Shown piece after piece: positions 32,678 through 40,576 of a stretch of DNA of 64,000 nt. Source of the DNA: UBA5066 sp046331465 (GTDB taxonomy: Bacteria > Acidobacteriota > Thermoanaerobaculia > UBA5066); the NCBI GenBank assembly GCA_046331465.1, contig JAXLQV010000003.1:558001-622000 (forward strand), in the 5' to 3' direction. Positions within the stretch are counted from its first letter, which is position 1, and every line of letters starts with the position of its first letter. The notes under the pieces are model-generated. The model did not search any database, was not told the origin of the DNA, and saw only the letters and a list, made by a program, of their open reading frames with translations. Position numbers and translations under genes: made by a program.

Positions 32678-33541
32678 TCAGGCGACGGAACCGAGCCTCT
32701 CGCCGACCCGGACCGGCCCGTGCGGGCGGCTCCAGGCGAACGCCTTCGCCCTCTCCCCGCCGACGACGAGGACGACCGTCGAGCCGAGCTCGAACGTGCC
32801 GAGGTCGTCCCCCGGCGCGCAGGCGAGGCCGGGGACATCGAGCCGGTCGCGGGCCGCGAGACTCCTCCCGCCGAGCCAGCGCGGGTCGACGACGACCCCC
32901 CCGACGTGCGTCGCGGCGACGAGGACGGCCGCGACGTCGAGACCGGCGTCCTCGCCCGTCCCCTCGGCGATCCAGTACGCCCGGCGGTTCCGCACGTAGA
33001 GGCCCGGGGTGAAGGCCGTCGAGGCCTCGTTGACCGGCCAGAGCTCTCCCTCGACGCGTCCGACGGCGAGGACGCGCCCCGAGCACGGGACGTGGATCCG
33101 GTGGTAGTCGCGCGGGGAGAGGTAGAGCGTCGCGAAGGCGCCCCCCTCGAACCGGGCCGCAAGCGGGTCGCCCGCGAGGAGCTCGTCGAGGCGGTACGGG
33201 AGCCCCTTGGCCTGGATGAGCGTCCCGGCCTCGACCCGGCCCGAGGCGATCAGCGCCCCGTCGACCGGCGAGTTCAGCCCGCCCGGGACGGGCGGGTCCT
33301 GGGGGCGGAGGCCCGGTTTCAGCCGTCGGGTGAAGAAGTCGAGGAACGAGGCGTACTCGGCGAGGGGCCTCTCCGCCTCGGCGAGGTCGACGCGGTAGGA
33401 GGCCGCGAAGCGCCCGAGCAGCGGCTCCCGGAGAGCCCGGGGAAGCCTCGCCCGGGCGGCGGCGCCGACGGCGGCGGAGCCGGCCTTCTTCGGGTAGAGG
33501 CCGAGGAGCTGCAGGCTGAGAGGCGGGTCCGGTTCGGACAT
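32678..33541 (-). CDS. psd: Phosphatidylserine decarboxylase
   Basis: 287 residues. The proenzyme motif LGST appears as FELGSTVVLV near residue 256; self-cleavage there gives the pyruvoyl serine. Supporting motifs are NSPVDG and YHRIHVPCSGRV. It makes phosphatidylethanolamine from phosphatidylserine at the inner membrane. The start at 33541 has a CATAAT hexamer ending 6 bp upstream and no Shine-Dalgarno. The ABC transporter genes follow 29 bp downstream. Confidence 0.94.
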   Translation of the reverse strand: MSEPDPPLSLQLLGLYPKKAGSAAVGAAARARLPRALREPLLGRFAASYRVDLAEAERPLAEYASFLDFFTRRLKPGLRPQDPPVPGGLNSPVDGALIASGRVEAGTLIQAKGLPYRLDELLAGDPLAARFEGGAFATLYLSPRDYHRIHVPCSGRVLAVGRVEGELWPVNEASTAFTPGLYVRNRRAYWIAEGTGEDAGLDVAAVLVAATHVGGVVVDPRWLGGRSLAARDRLDVPGLACAPGDDLGTFELGSTVVLVVGGERAKAFAWSRPHGPVRVGERLGSVA

Positions 33542-33547
33542 CGTCCG

Positions 33548-33553
33548 ATTATG
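33548..33553 (-). promoter_or_regulatory. -10 hexamer CATAAT of psd, leaderless type
   Basis: CATAAT on the minus strand ends 6 bp before the psd ATG. It lies in the 67-bp gap shared with the divergent pckG. Confidence 0.55.
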
Positions 33554-33608
33554 ATAGGAATCCGCGTTGGTCCCGATTCAGTCGTCCCCCGGGCAGGAGG
33601 AGAGCGTC

Positions 33609-35408
33609 ATGAGCACAGCCACCGAGGCCGTCGTCGGCAAGGCCCTTTCCGCCAACCCGCACCTCCTCGCCTGGGTCGAGGAGTGCGCACGCCTCTGCAA
33701 ACCCGAGCAGGTCGTCTGGTGCGACGGGTCGGACGAGGAGAAGGAGCGGCTGACGGCCCTGGCCGTCTCGACGAACGTCCTGATCCCACTCAACCAGGAG
33801 AAGCTGCCGGGCTGCTACCTGCACCGCTCCGACCCGGCCGACGTCGCGCGGGTCGAGCACCTGACCTTCATCTGCACGAAGACCAGGGAGGAGGCCGGGC
33901 CGAACAACAACTGGATGGCGCCCGCCGAGGCCTACAACAAGCTCGGCCAGCTCTTCGACGGGTCGATGAAGGGGCGGACGATGTACGTCATCCCCTACGT
34001 CATGGGGCCGATCGGCTCTCCGCAGGCGAAGGTGGGCGTCGAGCTGACGGACAGCGTCTACGTCGTCCTGAACATGCGGATCATGACGCGCATGGGGACG
34101 CGCGCCCTCCGGATGCTCGGCGACTCGGACGACTTCAACCGCGGCCTCCACTCGATGCTCGACCTGAATCCCGAGCGGCGGTTCATCTGCCATTTCCCCG
34201 AGGACAACACGATCTGGTCGATCGGCTCGGGCTACGGCGGGAACGTCCTCCTCGGCAAGAAGTGCCTCGCGCTCCGGATCGGCTCCTACCTCGGCCGCCA
34301 GGAGGGGTGGATGGCCGAGCACATGCTCATCATGGGCGTCGAGGAGCCGGGCGGCGAGACGACCTACGTCGCGGCGGCGTTCCCCTCGGCCTGCGGCAAG
34401 ACGAACTTCTCGATGCTCATCCCGCCGCGCGGCTTCGACGGCTGGAAGGTCTGGACGGTCGGCGACGACATCTGCTGGATGCGCCCCGGCGCCGACGGGC
34501 GTCTCTGGGCGATCAACCCCGAGGCGGGCTACTTCGGCGTCGCGCCGGGGACGAACTACGCCACGAACCCGAACGCGATGGAGTCGATCAAGCGCGACAC
34601 GCTCTACACGAACGTCGCGATGACGCCGGACGGCGACGTCTGGTGGGAGGGGAAGGACAGCACGCCTCCCGAGGAGCTGATCGACTGGCGCGGGCGGCCG
34701 TGGCAGCGCGGCTCGACGGAGAAGGCGGCGCACCCGAACAGCCGCTTCACGGCTCCCGCCGCGAACAACCCGGCGCTCTCGCCGCGCGTGAACGACCGGC
34801 ACGGTGTTCCGATCTCGGCGATCATCTTCGGCGGCCGCCGCTCGACGACCGTCCCGCTCGTCCTGCAGGGGTTCAACTGGACGCACGGCGTCTACCTCGG
34901 CGCGACGATGGGCTCGGAGACGACGGCCGCGGCCGTCGGCAAGGAAGGGGTCGTGCGGCGCGACCCGATGGCGATGCTCCCCTTCTGCGGCTACGACATG
35001 GGGAACTACTTCGAGCACTGGCTGAACATGGAGGGGAAGGTCGCGGTCCTCCCGAAGATCTTCATGGTGAACTGGTTCCGCAGGGGGCCCGACGGCTCGT
35101 TCCTCTGGCCGGGCTTCGGCGAGAACATGCGGATCCTGAAGTGGATCATCGACCGCGCCCGCGGCCGCGCCGGGGCCTCCGAGAGCGCGATCGGCTGGGT
35201 TCCGAAGTGGGCCGACCTGCCGCTCAAGGACCTCGCCGTCCCGATGGAGGACGTCGAGGACGCGCAGACGATCGACTACGAGGAGTGGAAGCGGGAGCTC
35301 TCCGACCAGGACGCCTTCTTCGACCAGTTCAGGGGGACGATGCCGAAGGAGATCGTCTACGAGCGCGAGATCATCCGCTCGCGCCTGAGCCGGGTCACGG
35401 GGAAATAG
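33609..35408 (+). CDS. pckG: Phosphoenolpyruvate carboxykinase, GTP type
   Basis: 599 residues, the normal length for the GTP class. The start at 33609 follows AGGAGGAGAGCG. The kinase-1a P-loop is FPSACGKTN (258-266); further motifs are GDDICWMR (Mn/metal strand) and FGGRRSTTVPLV. It interconverts oxaloacetate + GTP with phosphoenolpyruvate + GDP + CO2 in gluconeogenesis or anaplerosis. It stands alone, convergent with the MshEN gene 13 bp away. Confidence 0.97.
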   Translation: MSTATEAVVGKALSANPHLLAWVEECARLCKPEQVVWCDGSDEEKERLTALAVSTNVLIPLNQEKLPGCYLHRSDPADVARVEHLTFICTKTREEAGPNNNWMAPAEAYNKLGQLFDGSMKGRTMYVIPYVMGPIGSPQAKVGVELTDSVYVVLNMRIMTRMGTRALRMLGDSDDFNRGLHSMLDLNPERRFICHFPEDNTIWSIGSGYGGNVLLGKKCLALRIGSYLGRQEGWMAEHMLIMGVEEPGGETTYVAAAFPSACGKTNFSMLIPPRGFDGWKVWTVGDDICWMRPGADGRLWAINPEAGYFGVAPGTNYATNPNAMESIKRDTLYTNVAMTPDGDVWWEGKDSTPPEELIDWRGRPWQRGSTEKAAHPNSRFTAPAANNPALSPRVNDRHGVPISAIIFGGRRSTTVPLVLQGFNWTHGVYLGATMGSETTAAAVGKEGVVRRDPMAMLPFCGYDMGNYFEHWLNMEGKVAVLPKIFMVNWFRRGPDGSFLWPGFGENMRILKWIIDRARGRAGASESAIGWVPKWADLPLKDLAVPMEDVEDAQTIDYEEWKRELSDQDAFFDQFRGTMPKEIVYEREIIRSRLSRVTGK

Positions 35409-35421
35409 GCGCGGGCCGCGC

Positions 35422-36651
35422 TCAGACGCTCCGGAGGCGCCGGTGGAGCGCCACGAGCCCCAGGGCGGTTGAGGCGATCCTCGCAAGCCTCCGAAGCGAC
35501 GCCCTGTCGATCGACGGCCCGCCCCTGGGCGACCGGCAGACGACGTAGAGGAACGTCCGTTCGTTCAGGTTGACCGGGAGGACGACGACGTCCCCCGGGA
35601 AGCGCTCGCCGACGGACGCGAGGATCTGCCGGTTCGCCTCCGTGTCCGGGCAGGGCCCGGTGAAGACGTCCCTCGCGTTCCGCAGCGACGCGAGGAGCGA
35701 GCGCGCCGAGAGCGGGATCGAGAGGCGAAGAGCCTGGGCCGAAGCGGGCCACGTCCTCCAGAGGATGGCGTCGTCCCCGTGGACGAGGAAGAGCGCCGAA
35801 GGACCGACCGTCTCCTTCAGGAAATCGAGGAGCACGAGGGCGACGTGGTCGGGATTTCGCGCCTCGGACAGGGACTCCGTGAGCTGCGTCCAGGGGGCCG
35901 GCGCCGCGGGCGTCGGTGTCGGCGCCGGCGCCGCCACCGGGGCCGGCACCGGAGCCGTCGGGACGAGGGCCTGAGGCGCCGGTGCGGCCTGGGCCGCGGC
36001 CGCCACCCCGGGCGGCGGAGCGGGCCTCTCGTCGAGGCGCCTGGCGAGCGCCTTGAAGTGGGGAGCAGCCGGAACGCCGTAGTGCCTCTCGATGGCGAGA
36101 GAGACCCGGAAGGCGATCGCGACGTGCGGCACGACGGTGCAGCCCGTGAGGAGACCGAGCGACCGGATCGCGGTCCGGTCGTTCGGCCGCGCCATCGCCA
36201 CGTGCAGGGTCCGGCCGACCTTGCGGAACGGGACGACGGAGAGCCTCTCCGCAACCCGGCGCTTCACGAGCGCCAGGATTTCGGTCGGGATCGACGCGAG
36301 GTCCGCCGCGGAGGCGCCGGGAACGGAGAACTGGACGGAGAGCGCCCGGAGGAGGAGCTGCTCGGACAGGGCGCCCGACTCGAGGAGGGCCGTCCCGAAG
36401 CTGACGCGGTTCCATCCCTGGTCCTCGAGGACGCGGTCGCGGGTCTCGACCGAGATCACGCCCGCGCCGACGAGGATCTCCCCGATCCGCTTCGTGCCCG
36501 ACGGCTGCGGCCGTTCCGGGTTCCCGCGGGCCGTCGCGTCGGGAAGGAGCGGCCCGCCGGGCGCGGCCGTCCGCGACGTCCCGCCGTGGAAGACGTTCCA
36601 GGGATCCGGAGGCGAGACTGGTTCCCGGTGGTGATGGCCGGCTCCACGCAT
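35422..36651 (-). CDS. Tandem-MshEN protein with GAF-like C-terminus
   Basis: 409 residues, soluble. An unstructured N-terminus (1-52) is followed by two MshEN nucleotide-binding motifs: residues 55-78 (R-I-G..LV..G.I..., Q78) and 84-107 (FGTALLESGALSEQLLLRAL, Q107). The rest of a GspE N-terminal domain runs to about 195. A Pro/Ala linker (about 205-245) leads to a C-terminal GAF-like domain (about 248-405). There is no GspE ATPase core. MshEN motifs bind cyclic di-GMP in MshE and related proteins, so this is probably a c-di-GMP receptor without motor activity. A sigma-54 promoter with GTGTC-type upstream sites precedes it. Confidence 0.8.
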   Translation of the reverse strand: MRGAGHHHREPVSPPDPWNVFHGGTSRTAAPGGPLLPDATARGNPERPQPSGTKRIGEILVGAGVISVETRDRVLEDQGWNRVSFGTALLESGALSEQLLLRALSVQFSVPGASAADLASIPTEILALVKRRVAERLSVVPFRKVGRTLHVAMARPNDRTAIRSLGLLTGCTVVPHVAIAFRVSLAIERHYGVPAAPHFKALARRLDERPAPPPGVAAAAQAAPAPQALVPTAPVPAPVAAPAPTPTPAAPAPWTQLTESLSEARNPDHVALVLLDFLKETVGPSALFLVHGDDAILWRTWPASAQALRLSIPLSARSLLASLRNARDVFTGPCPDTEANRQILASVGERFPGDVVVLPVNLNERTFLYVVCRSPRGGPSIDRASLRRLARIASTALGLVALHRRLRSV

Positions 36652-36672
36652 GGCACACCTCTCGGTGTCCCT

Positions 36673-36691
36673 CTTGCAGGTACGCTGCCAG
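36673..36691 (-). promoter_or_regulatory. Sigma-54 (-24/-12) promoter of the MshEN gene
   Basis: On the minus strand TGGCAG and CTGCA elements carry the invariant GG and GC exactly 10 bp apart. Transcription would start near 36664, leaving a 13-nt leader with a GAGAGGTG ribosome-binding-like stretch before the ATG at 36651. Confidence 0.72.
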
Positions 36692-36733
36692 CCTCAAGTC
36701 TCTGAGAAACAAGGGCTGCGCTCTTCCCGTCGT

Positions 36734-36780
36734 GTGTCTGGCGTGTCTCCGGCGTGTGTCTGCGGACGGTCAGGAGACAC
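36734..36780. promoter_or_regulatory. Enhancer-like GTGTC/GACAC site cluster A
   Basis: Half-sites GTGTC at 36734, 36743 and 36756 and GACAC at 36776. GTGTC-TGCG-GAC at 36756-36767 fits the GTGTC-N4-GACAC palindrome seen upstream of the two five-cysteine genes. The cluster lies about 57-104 bp upstream of the -12 element, the usual range for a sigma-54 activator. Confidence 0.6.
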
Positions 36781-36835
36781 CGCGCGCGTTCCACGCGGCG
36801 AGGATCGGCCGCGTCCGCAGGGGCCCGAGAGCACG

Positions 36836-36860
36836 AAGGCGGGTCCCGCGACCCGCCTTT
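36836..36860 (-). terminator. Bidirectional-looking terminator after the iminopeptidase gene
   Basis: AAGGCGGGT / ACCCGCCTT form a 9-bp stem around CCCGCG. It lies 26 bp beyond the iminopeptidase stop. The hairpin is symmetric with short T runs on both sides. Confidence 0.7.
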
Positions 36861-36885
36861 CCGTTCCCCGTTTCCGCGAGACGCC

Positions 36886-37833
36886 TCAGCCGCGCGTCTT
36901 CCACTCCTCCGTCGCGTCGACGAGGGCCGAGACGATCCCCGGCTCGTCGGCGGAGTGGCCGGACGCGGGAACGATCTCGAGGCGAGACCCGGGCCACGCC
37001 GCGTGGAGGTCCCACGCGGAGACGGCCGGGCAGACCATGTCGTAGCGCCCCTGGACGATGACGGCCGGCAGGTGCCGGACCTTTTCCACGTCGCGGAGGA
37101 GCTGGTCCTCCGACTCGAGGAAGGCGCCGTTCACGAAGTAGTGCGCCTCGATCCGGGCGAGGGCGACCTCGGCCGGGACGTCCTCCTCGGCGGTCGTCCC
37201 GAGGTGGGCGACGAGGTACGAGCCGAGCTCCTCCCACCGGTTCCAGGCGAGCGCCGCCTGGCGCCTCACCGCGGGGTCGTCGGAGTTCAGCCGGCGGTGG
37301 TAGGCGGCGAGGACGTCGGCCTTCTCGCCCTCGTCGAGGATCGAGAGGAACTCGGCCCAGCCATCGGGGAAGACGCGCTGGGCGCCCCCGCCGAACGTCC
37401 AGAGGACCTCGGCCTTCCGCGAGAGGAAGATGCCGCGGAGGATCAGCCCCGTGCAGCGCTCCGGGTGCGTCTCGGCGTAGGCGAGGCCGAGCGTCGACCC
37501 CCACGAGCCGCCGAAGACGAGCCATTTCTCGATCCCGAGCCGCTCCCGGATCGTCTCCGTGTCGGCGACGAGGTCCCAGGTCGAGTTCTCCCTCACCTCG
37601 CCGAGAGGCGTCGAGCGGCCGGAGCCGCGCTGGTCGAAGAGGATCACCCGCCAGTACGACGGGTCGAAGAAGCGGCGGTGGAGCGGGGAGACCCCGGCGC
37701 CGGGGCCCCCGTGGAAGAAGATGACGGGACGGCCGTTGGGGTTCCCGGCCTGCTCCACGTGGATCTCGTGGAGGCCGGAGACCTTCAGCCGAAAGGAGTC
37801 ATAGGGTTCGAGGGGCGGGAAGAGGTCGGACAC
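36886..37833 (-). CDS. pip: Proline iminopeptidase
   Basis: 315 residues, family-typical. Alpha/beta hydrolase with HGGPGAGVSP (oxyanion HGGPG), DQRGSGRS, and nucleophile elbow GGSWGSTL (Ser in GxSxG). ASGHSADEP carries the catalytic His. It releases N-terminal proline from peptides in the cytoplasm. The GTG start at 37833 is preceded by TAAACT ending 6 bp upstream, without Shine-Dalgarno. Confidence 0.94.
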   Translation of the reverse strand: MSDLFPPLEPYDSFRLKVSGLHEIHVEQAGNPNGRPVIFFHGGPGAGVSPLHRRFFDPSYWRVILFDQRGSGRSTPLGEVRENSTWDLVADTETIRERLGIEKWLVFGGSWGSTLGLAYAETHPERCTGLILRGIFLSRKAEVLWTFGGGAQRVFPDGWAEFLSILDEGEKADVLAAYHRRLNSDDPAVRRQAALAWNRWEELGSYLVAHLGTTAEEDVPAEVALARIEAHYFVNGAFLESEDQLLRDVEKVRHLPAVIVQGRYDMVCPAVSAWDLHAAWPGSRLEIVPASGHSADEPGIVSALVDATEEWKTRG

Positions 37834-37839
37834 GGCGGC

Positions 37840-37845
37840 AGTTTA
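37840..37845 (-). promoter_or_regulatory. -10 hexamer TAAACT of pip, leaderless type
   Basis: TAAACT on the minus strand ends 6 bp before the GTG start at 37833. It is back to back with the speA promoter about 65 bp away. Confidence 0.5.
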
Positions 37846-37910
37846 TACGCGGCCCGGGCGGATTCGTTTCCGCTCCGTAACGTCGGGCCCCGCACGCCCC
37901 GCTCCTTACG

Positions 37911-37916
37911 TAAACT
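37911..37916 (+). promoter_or_regulatory. -10 hexamer TAAACT of speA, leaderless type
   Basis: TAAACT ends 8 bp before the speA ATG. The same hexamer serves the divergent pip gene. Confidence 0.5.
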
Positions 37917-37924
37917 CCGTCGCC

Positions 37925-39877
37925 ATGCCGACGGCCGCGCCCAAGAAGTCGTCCTCCCGCTCCGCCAAGAAGGGCCCGCGCGTCCCCGACCGCTTCTCGG
38001 AGGCCGAGGAGCTCTACGGCATCGACGCCTGGGGGAAGGGGTTCTTCTCGATCTCGGACGACGGGCACCTGCTCGTCCACCCGACCCGCGAGGGGCACCG
38101 GTTCGCCGACCTGAAGGCGATCGTCGACGAGGTCGCCGGGCGGGGCATCACGACGCCGATGGTGATCCGCTTCCCGCAGATCCTCGCGTCGTCGGCGCGG
38201 GAGCTGAACGAGGCGTTCGGGAAGGCGATCAAGGAGTACGAGTACGACGGCGACTACCGCGGCGTCTTCCCGATCAAGGTGAACCAGAAGAAGGTCGTCG
38301 TCCACGAGATCATCGAGGCGGGGCGGAAGTACGGCTACGGCCTCGAGGCGGGGAGCAAGCCCGAGCTCATCGCCGCCCTCTCGCAGGACCTCGGGCCGGA
38401 GTGCCTCATCACGACGAACGGCTACAAGGACGAGGCGTTCATCCGGCTCGCCCTCGACGGCGTCCGGATGGGGCGGAACGTCATCCTGACGCTCGAGAAG
38501 GTCTCGGAGCTCGAGCGGATCCTCGAGGTCGCCAAGAAGCGCGGCGTCCGCCCGATGATCGGGATGCGGGCCAAGCTCTACGCCCGCGGCTCGGGGAAGT
38601 GGGCGAAGTCGGGAGGCGAGGCGGCGAAGTTCGGCCTGACGACGACCGAGATGCTCGAGGCGGTCGAGATCCTGAAGTCGAAGCGGATGCTCGACTGCTT
38701 CGTCATGCTCCACTTCCACATCGGCTCCCAGATCACCGACATCCGGAAGATCAAGGACGCGATCCGCGAGGCGGGGCGCGTCTACGCGAAGCTGAACCGC
38801 TCCGGCGTCGAGATCTCGTACCTGAACCTCGGCGGCGGACTCGGCGTCGACTACGACGGCAGCAAGACCTCGTTCGACTCCTCGATGAACTACACGGTCC
38901 AGGAGTACGCGAACGACGTCGTCTACAACATCAAGTCGATCTGCGAGGACGAGAAGGTCCCGGTGCCGACGCTCGTCACCGAGTCGGGGCGGGCCGTGAC
39001 GGCCTACCACTCCGTCCTCGTCTCGAACGTGCTCGACGTCGCCGACAAGATCGAGCAGGACAAGACCGTCACGCTGAACGGCGACGAGAACCACGTCGTC
39101 CGCGAGCTCTACGACGTCTTCAAGGGGGTCACCGCCAAGAACGTCCGCGAGAGCTACCACGACGCCCTCCAGTACAAGGAGGAGCTCTTCACCCTCTTCA
39201 ACCTCGGCTACGTCTCGCTCGAGGACCGCTCGAAGGGGGAGATCCTCTTCTGGGACGTCTGCGACAAGATCCGGCGGCACCTGAAGGGGATGAAGGAGGT
39301 CCCGGAGGAGTTCGAGGACCTCGAGCGCGAGCTCGCCGACAAGTACGTCGTCAACTTCTCCGTCTTCCAGTCGGTCCCCGACAGCTGGGCGATCGACCAG
39401 CTCTTCCCGATCCTCCCGATCCACCGGCTCCGCGAGAAGCCGGGCGAGATCGCCACGCTCGCCGACATCACCTGCGACTCGGACGGGAAGATCGAGAAGT
39501 TCATCGACCTGCGCGACATCAAGGAGTTCCTCCCGCTCCACTCCTTCAAGCGCTCGCAGCCCTACTACCTCGCCGTCTGCCTCGTCGGCGCCTACCAGGA
39601 CGTCCTCGGCGACCTCCACAACCTCTTCGGGGAGGCGCACGAGGTCCTCGTGGCCGTCGACGAGGAGAACCGGACCCGGATCCTCGACCTCCTCCCGGGC
39701 GAGACGTGCGAGCGGGTCCTCTCGTACATGAACTACGAGCGGGCCGAGATCCTCGACGGCGTCTGGAAGCAGCTCCGCAAGGCGCTCGACAAGGACCGCG
39801 TCCGCGAGGCGGAGGCGAAGGCGATCGCGAAGGACTTCGAGGTCGCGCTCTCGCACTACACCTACCTCGAGGAGTAG
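37925..39877 (+). CDS. speA: Biosynthetic arginine decarboxylase
   Basis: 650 residues, matching SpeA. The PLP lysine is K118 in FPIKVNQ; further motifs are LEAGSKPEL, HFHIGSQ and NLGGGLGVDYDGSKT (PLP phosphate loop), and the C-terminal CDSDGKI with the substrate Cys-Asp. It converts arginine to agmatine, the first step of a polyamine route, and needs Mg and PLP. No speB lies nearby. Leaderless-type start. Confidence 0.96.
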   Translation: MPTAAPKKSSSRSAKKGPRVPDRFSEAEELYGIDAWGKGFFSISDDGHLLVHPTREGHRFADLKAIVDEVAGRGITTPMVIRFPQILASSARELNEAFGKAIKEYEYDGDYRGVFPIKVNQKKVVVHEIIEAGRKYGYGLEAGSKPELIAALSQDLGPECLITTNGYKDEAFIRLALDGVRMGRNVILTLEKVSELERILEVAKKRGVRPMIGMRAKLYARGSGKWAKSGGEAAKFGLTTTEMLEAVEILKSKRMLDCFVMLHFHIGSQITDIRKIKDAIREAGRVYAKLNRSGVEISYLNLGGGLGVDYDGSKTSFDSSMNYTVQEYANDVVYNIKSICEDEKVPVPTLVTESGRAVTAYHSVLVSNVLDVADKIEQDKTVTLNGDENHVVRELYDVFKGVTAKNVRESYHDALQYKEELFTLFNLGYVSLEDRSKGEILFWDVCDKIRRHLKGMKEVPEEFEDLERELADKYVVNFSVFQSVPDSWAIDQLFPILPIHRLREKPGEIATLADITCDSDGKIEKFIDLRDIKEFLPLHSFKRSQPYYLAVCLVGAYQDVLGDLHNLFGEAHEVLVAVDEENRTRILDLLPGETCERVLSYMNYERAEILDGVWKQLRKALDKDRVREAEAKAIAKDFEVALSHYTYLEE

Positions 39878-39921
39878 GCGCGCCCCCCGGCCGGGCGGTG
39901 GCGGCTCCGCCCCGGCCGGCG

Positions 39922-39927
39922 TACGCT
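39922..39927 (+). promoter_or_regulatory. -10 hexamer TACGCT, leaderless type
   Basis: TACGCT ends 9 bp before the GTG start of the YqgE-family gene. Confidence 0.4.
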
Positions 39928-39936
39928 TCCCCCGCC

Positions 39937-40497
39937 GTGGAAAGCCTGACCCCGCCCTACCTCCTCCTGGCGGCGCCGATCCTCTCGGACCCGAACTTCG
40001 AGCGGACCGTCGTCCTGATGGGGCACCACTCCGAGGAGGGGGCCGTCGGCTGGATCGTGAACCGGCTCGTCGAGGGGGGAGCGAAGGCGCTCCTCCCCGA
40101 GGAGGTCTCGCGGACGATGAACCCCGCGACGCCGCTCCGGATCGGCGGGCCGGTCGCCACGCCCGGCCTCATCGTCGTCCACCGCGAGACGATCGACGGC
40201 ATCGAGTCGATCGCGATGGCCCCGGGCCTCGTCGTCTCGGCGACGCCCGAGGTGCTCCCCCTCGTCTTCGGGGGGGCGGATGCGCCGGGACCGGCCCGCG
40301 GTCTCCTCGTCTTCGGCTACTCGGGGTGGGGGCCGGGGCAGCTCGAGCACGAGATGGAGGAGGGCTCCTGGCTCGTCCTCCCCTACGACCCCGCGCTCGC
40401 CTTCCCCGACGACGTCTCCGGCCTCTGGGAAAAGGCGCTCGCGCAGCTCGGCGTCAGCCCGGCCCGCGTCTCGACGCCCCCCGGCGGCGTGAACTGA
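39937..40497 (+). CDS. yqgE: YqgE/AlgH family protein (UPF0301)
   Basis: 186 residues from the GTG at 39937. Family hallmarks are LLAAPILSDPNFERTVVLM at the N-terminus, RIGGPV, and GYSGWGPGQLEHEM near the C-terminus. The biochemical role of the family is unknown; AlgH has been linked to transcriptional regulation in Pseudomonas. It follows speA by 59 bp and has its own -10-like hexamer. Confidence 0.93.
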   Translation: MESLTPPYLLLAAPILSDPNFERTVVLMGHHSEEGAVGWIVNRLVEGGAKALLPEEVSRTMNPATPLRIGGPVATPGLIVVHRETIDGIESIAMAPGLVVSATPEVLPLVFGGADAPGPARGLLVFGYSGWGPGQLEHEMEEGSWLVLPYDPALAFPDDVSGLWEKALAQLGVSPARVSTPPGGVN

Positions 40498-40509
40498 CGC
40501 TCCGACCCC

Positions 40510-40570
40510 GGGGTCTGGTCTGCACTCTACACTCTGCGCGAAGCAGAGTGTAGAGTGCAGACCAGACCCC
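40510..40570. repeat. Perfect 28-bp inverted repeat with 5-nt loop
   Basis: The 28-nt left arm (40510-40537, starting GGGGTCTGGTCTGCACTC) and the right arm (40543-40570) are exact reverse complements around GCGAA. The arms are only moderately GC-rich, unlike the surroundings. It lies between the convergent stops of the YqgE-family gene and the 613-residue gene, so it could terminate both transcripts. Its length and perfection also fit a REP/BIME-like mobile palindrome; no other copy was seen in the window. Confidence 0.9.
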
Positions 40571-40576
40571 TACGCC

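Noticed and set aside
35422..36651. Type II secretion or pilus ATPase (GspE/PilB)
   Set aside because: Only the N-terminal MshEN domain is present; no Walker A or Asp-box follows.
40510..40570. CRISPR repeat or riboswitch
   Set aside because: There is a single palindrome with no spacers and no downstream gene in the right orientation.
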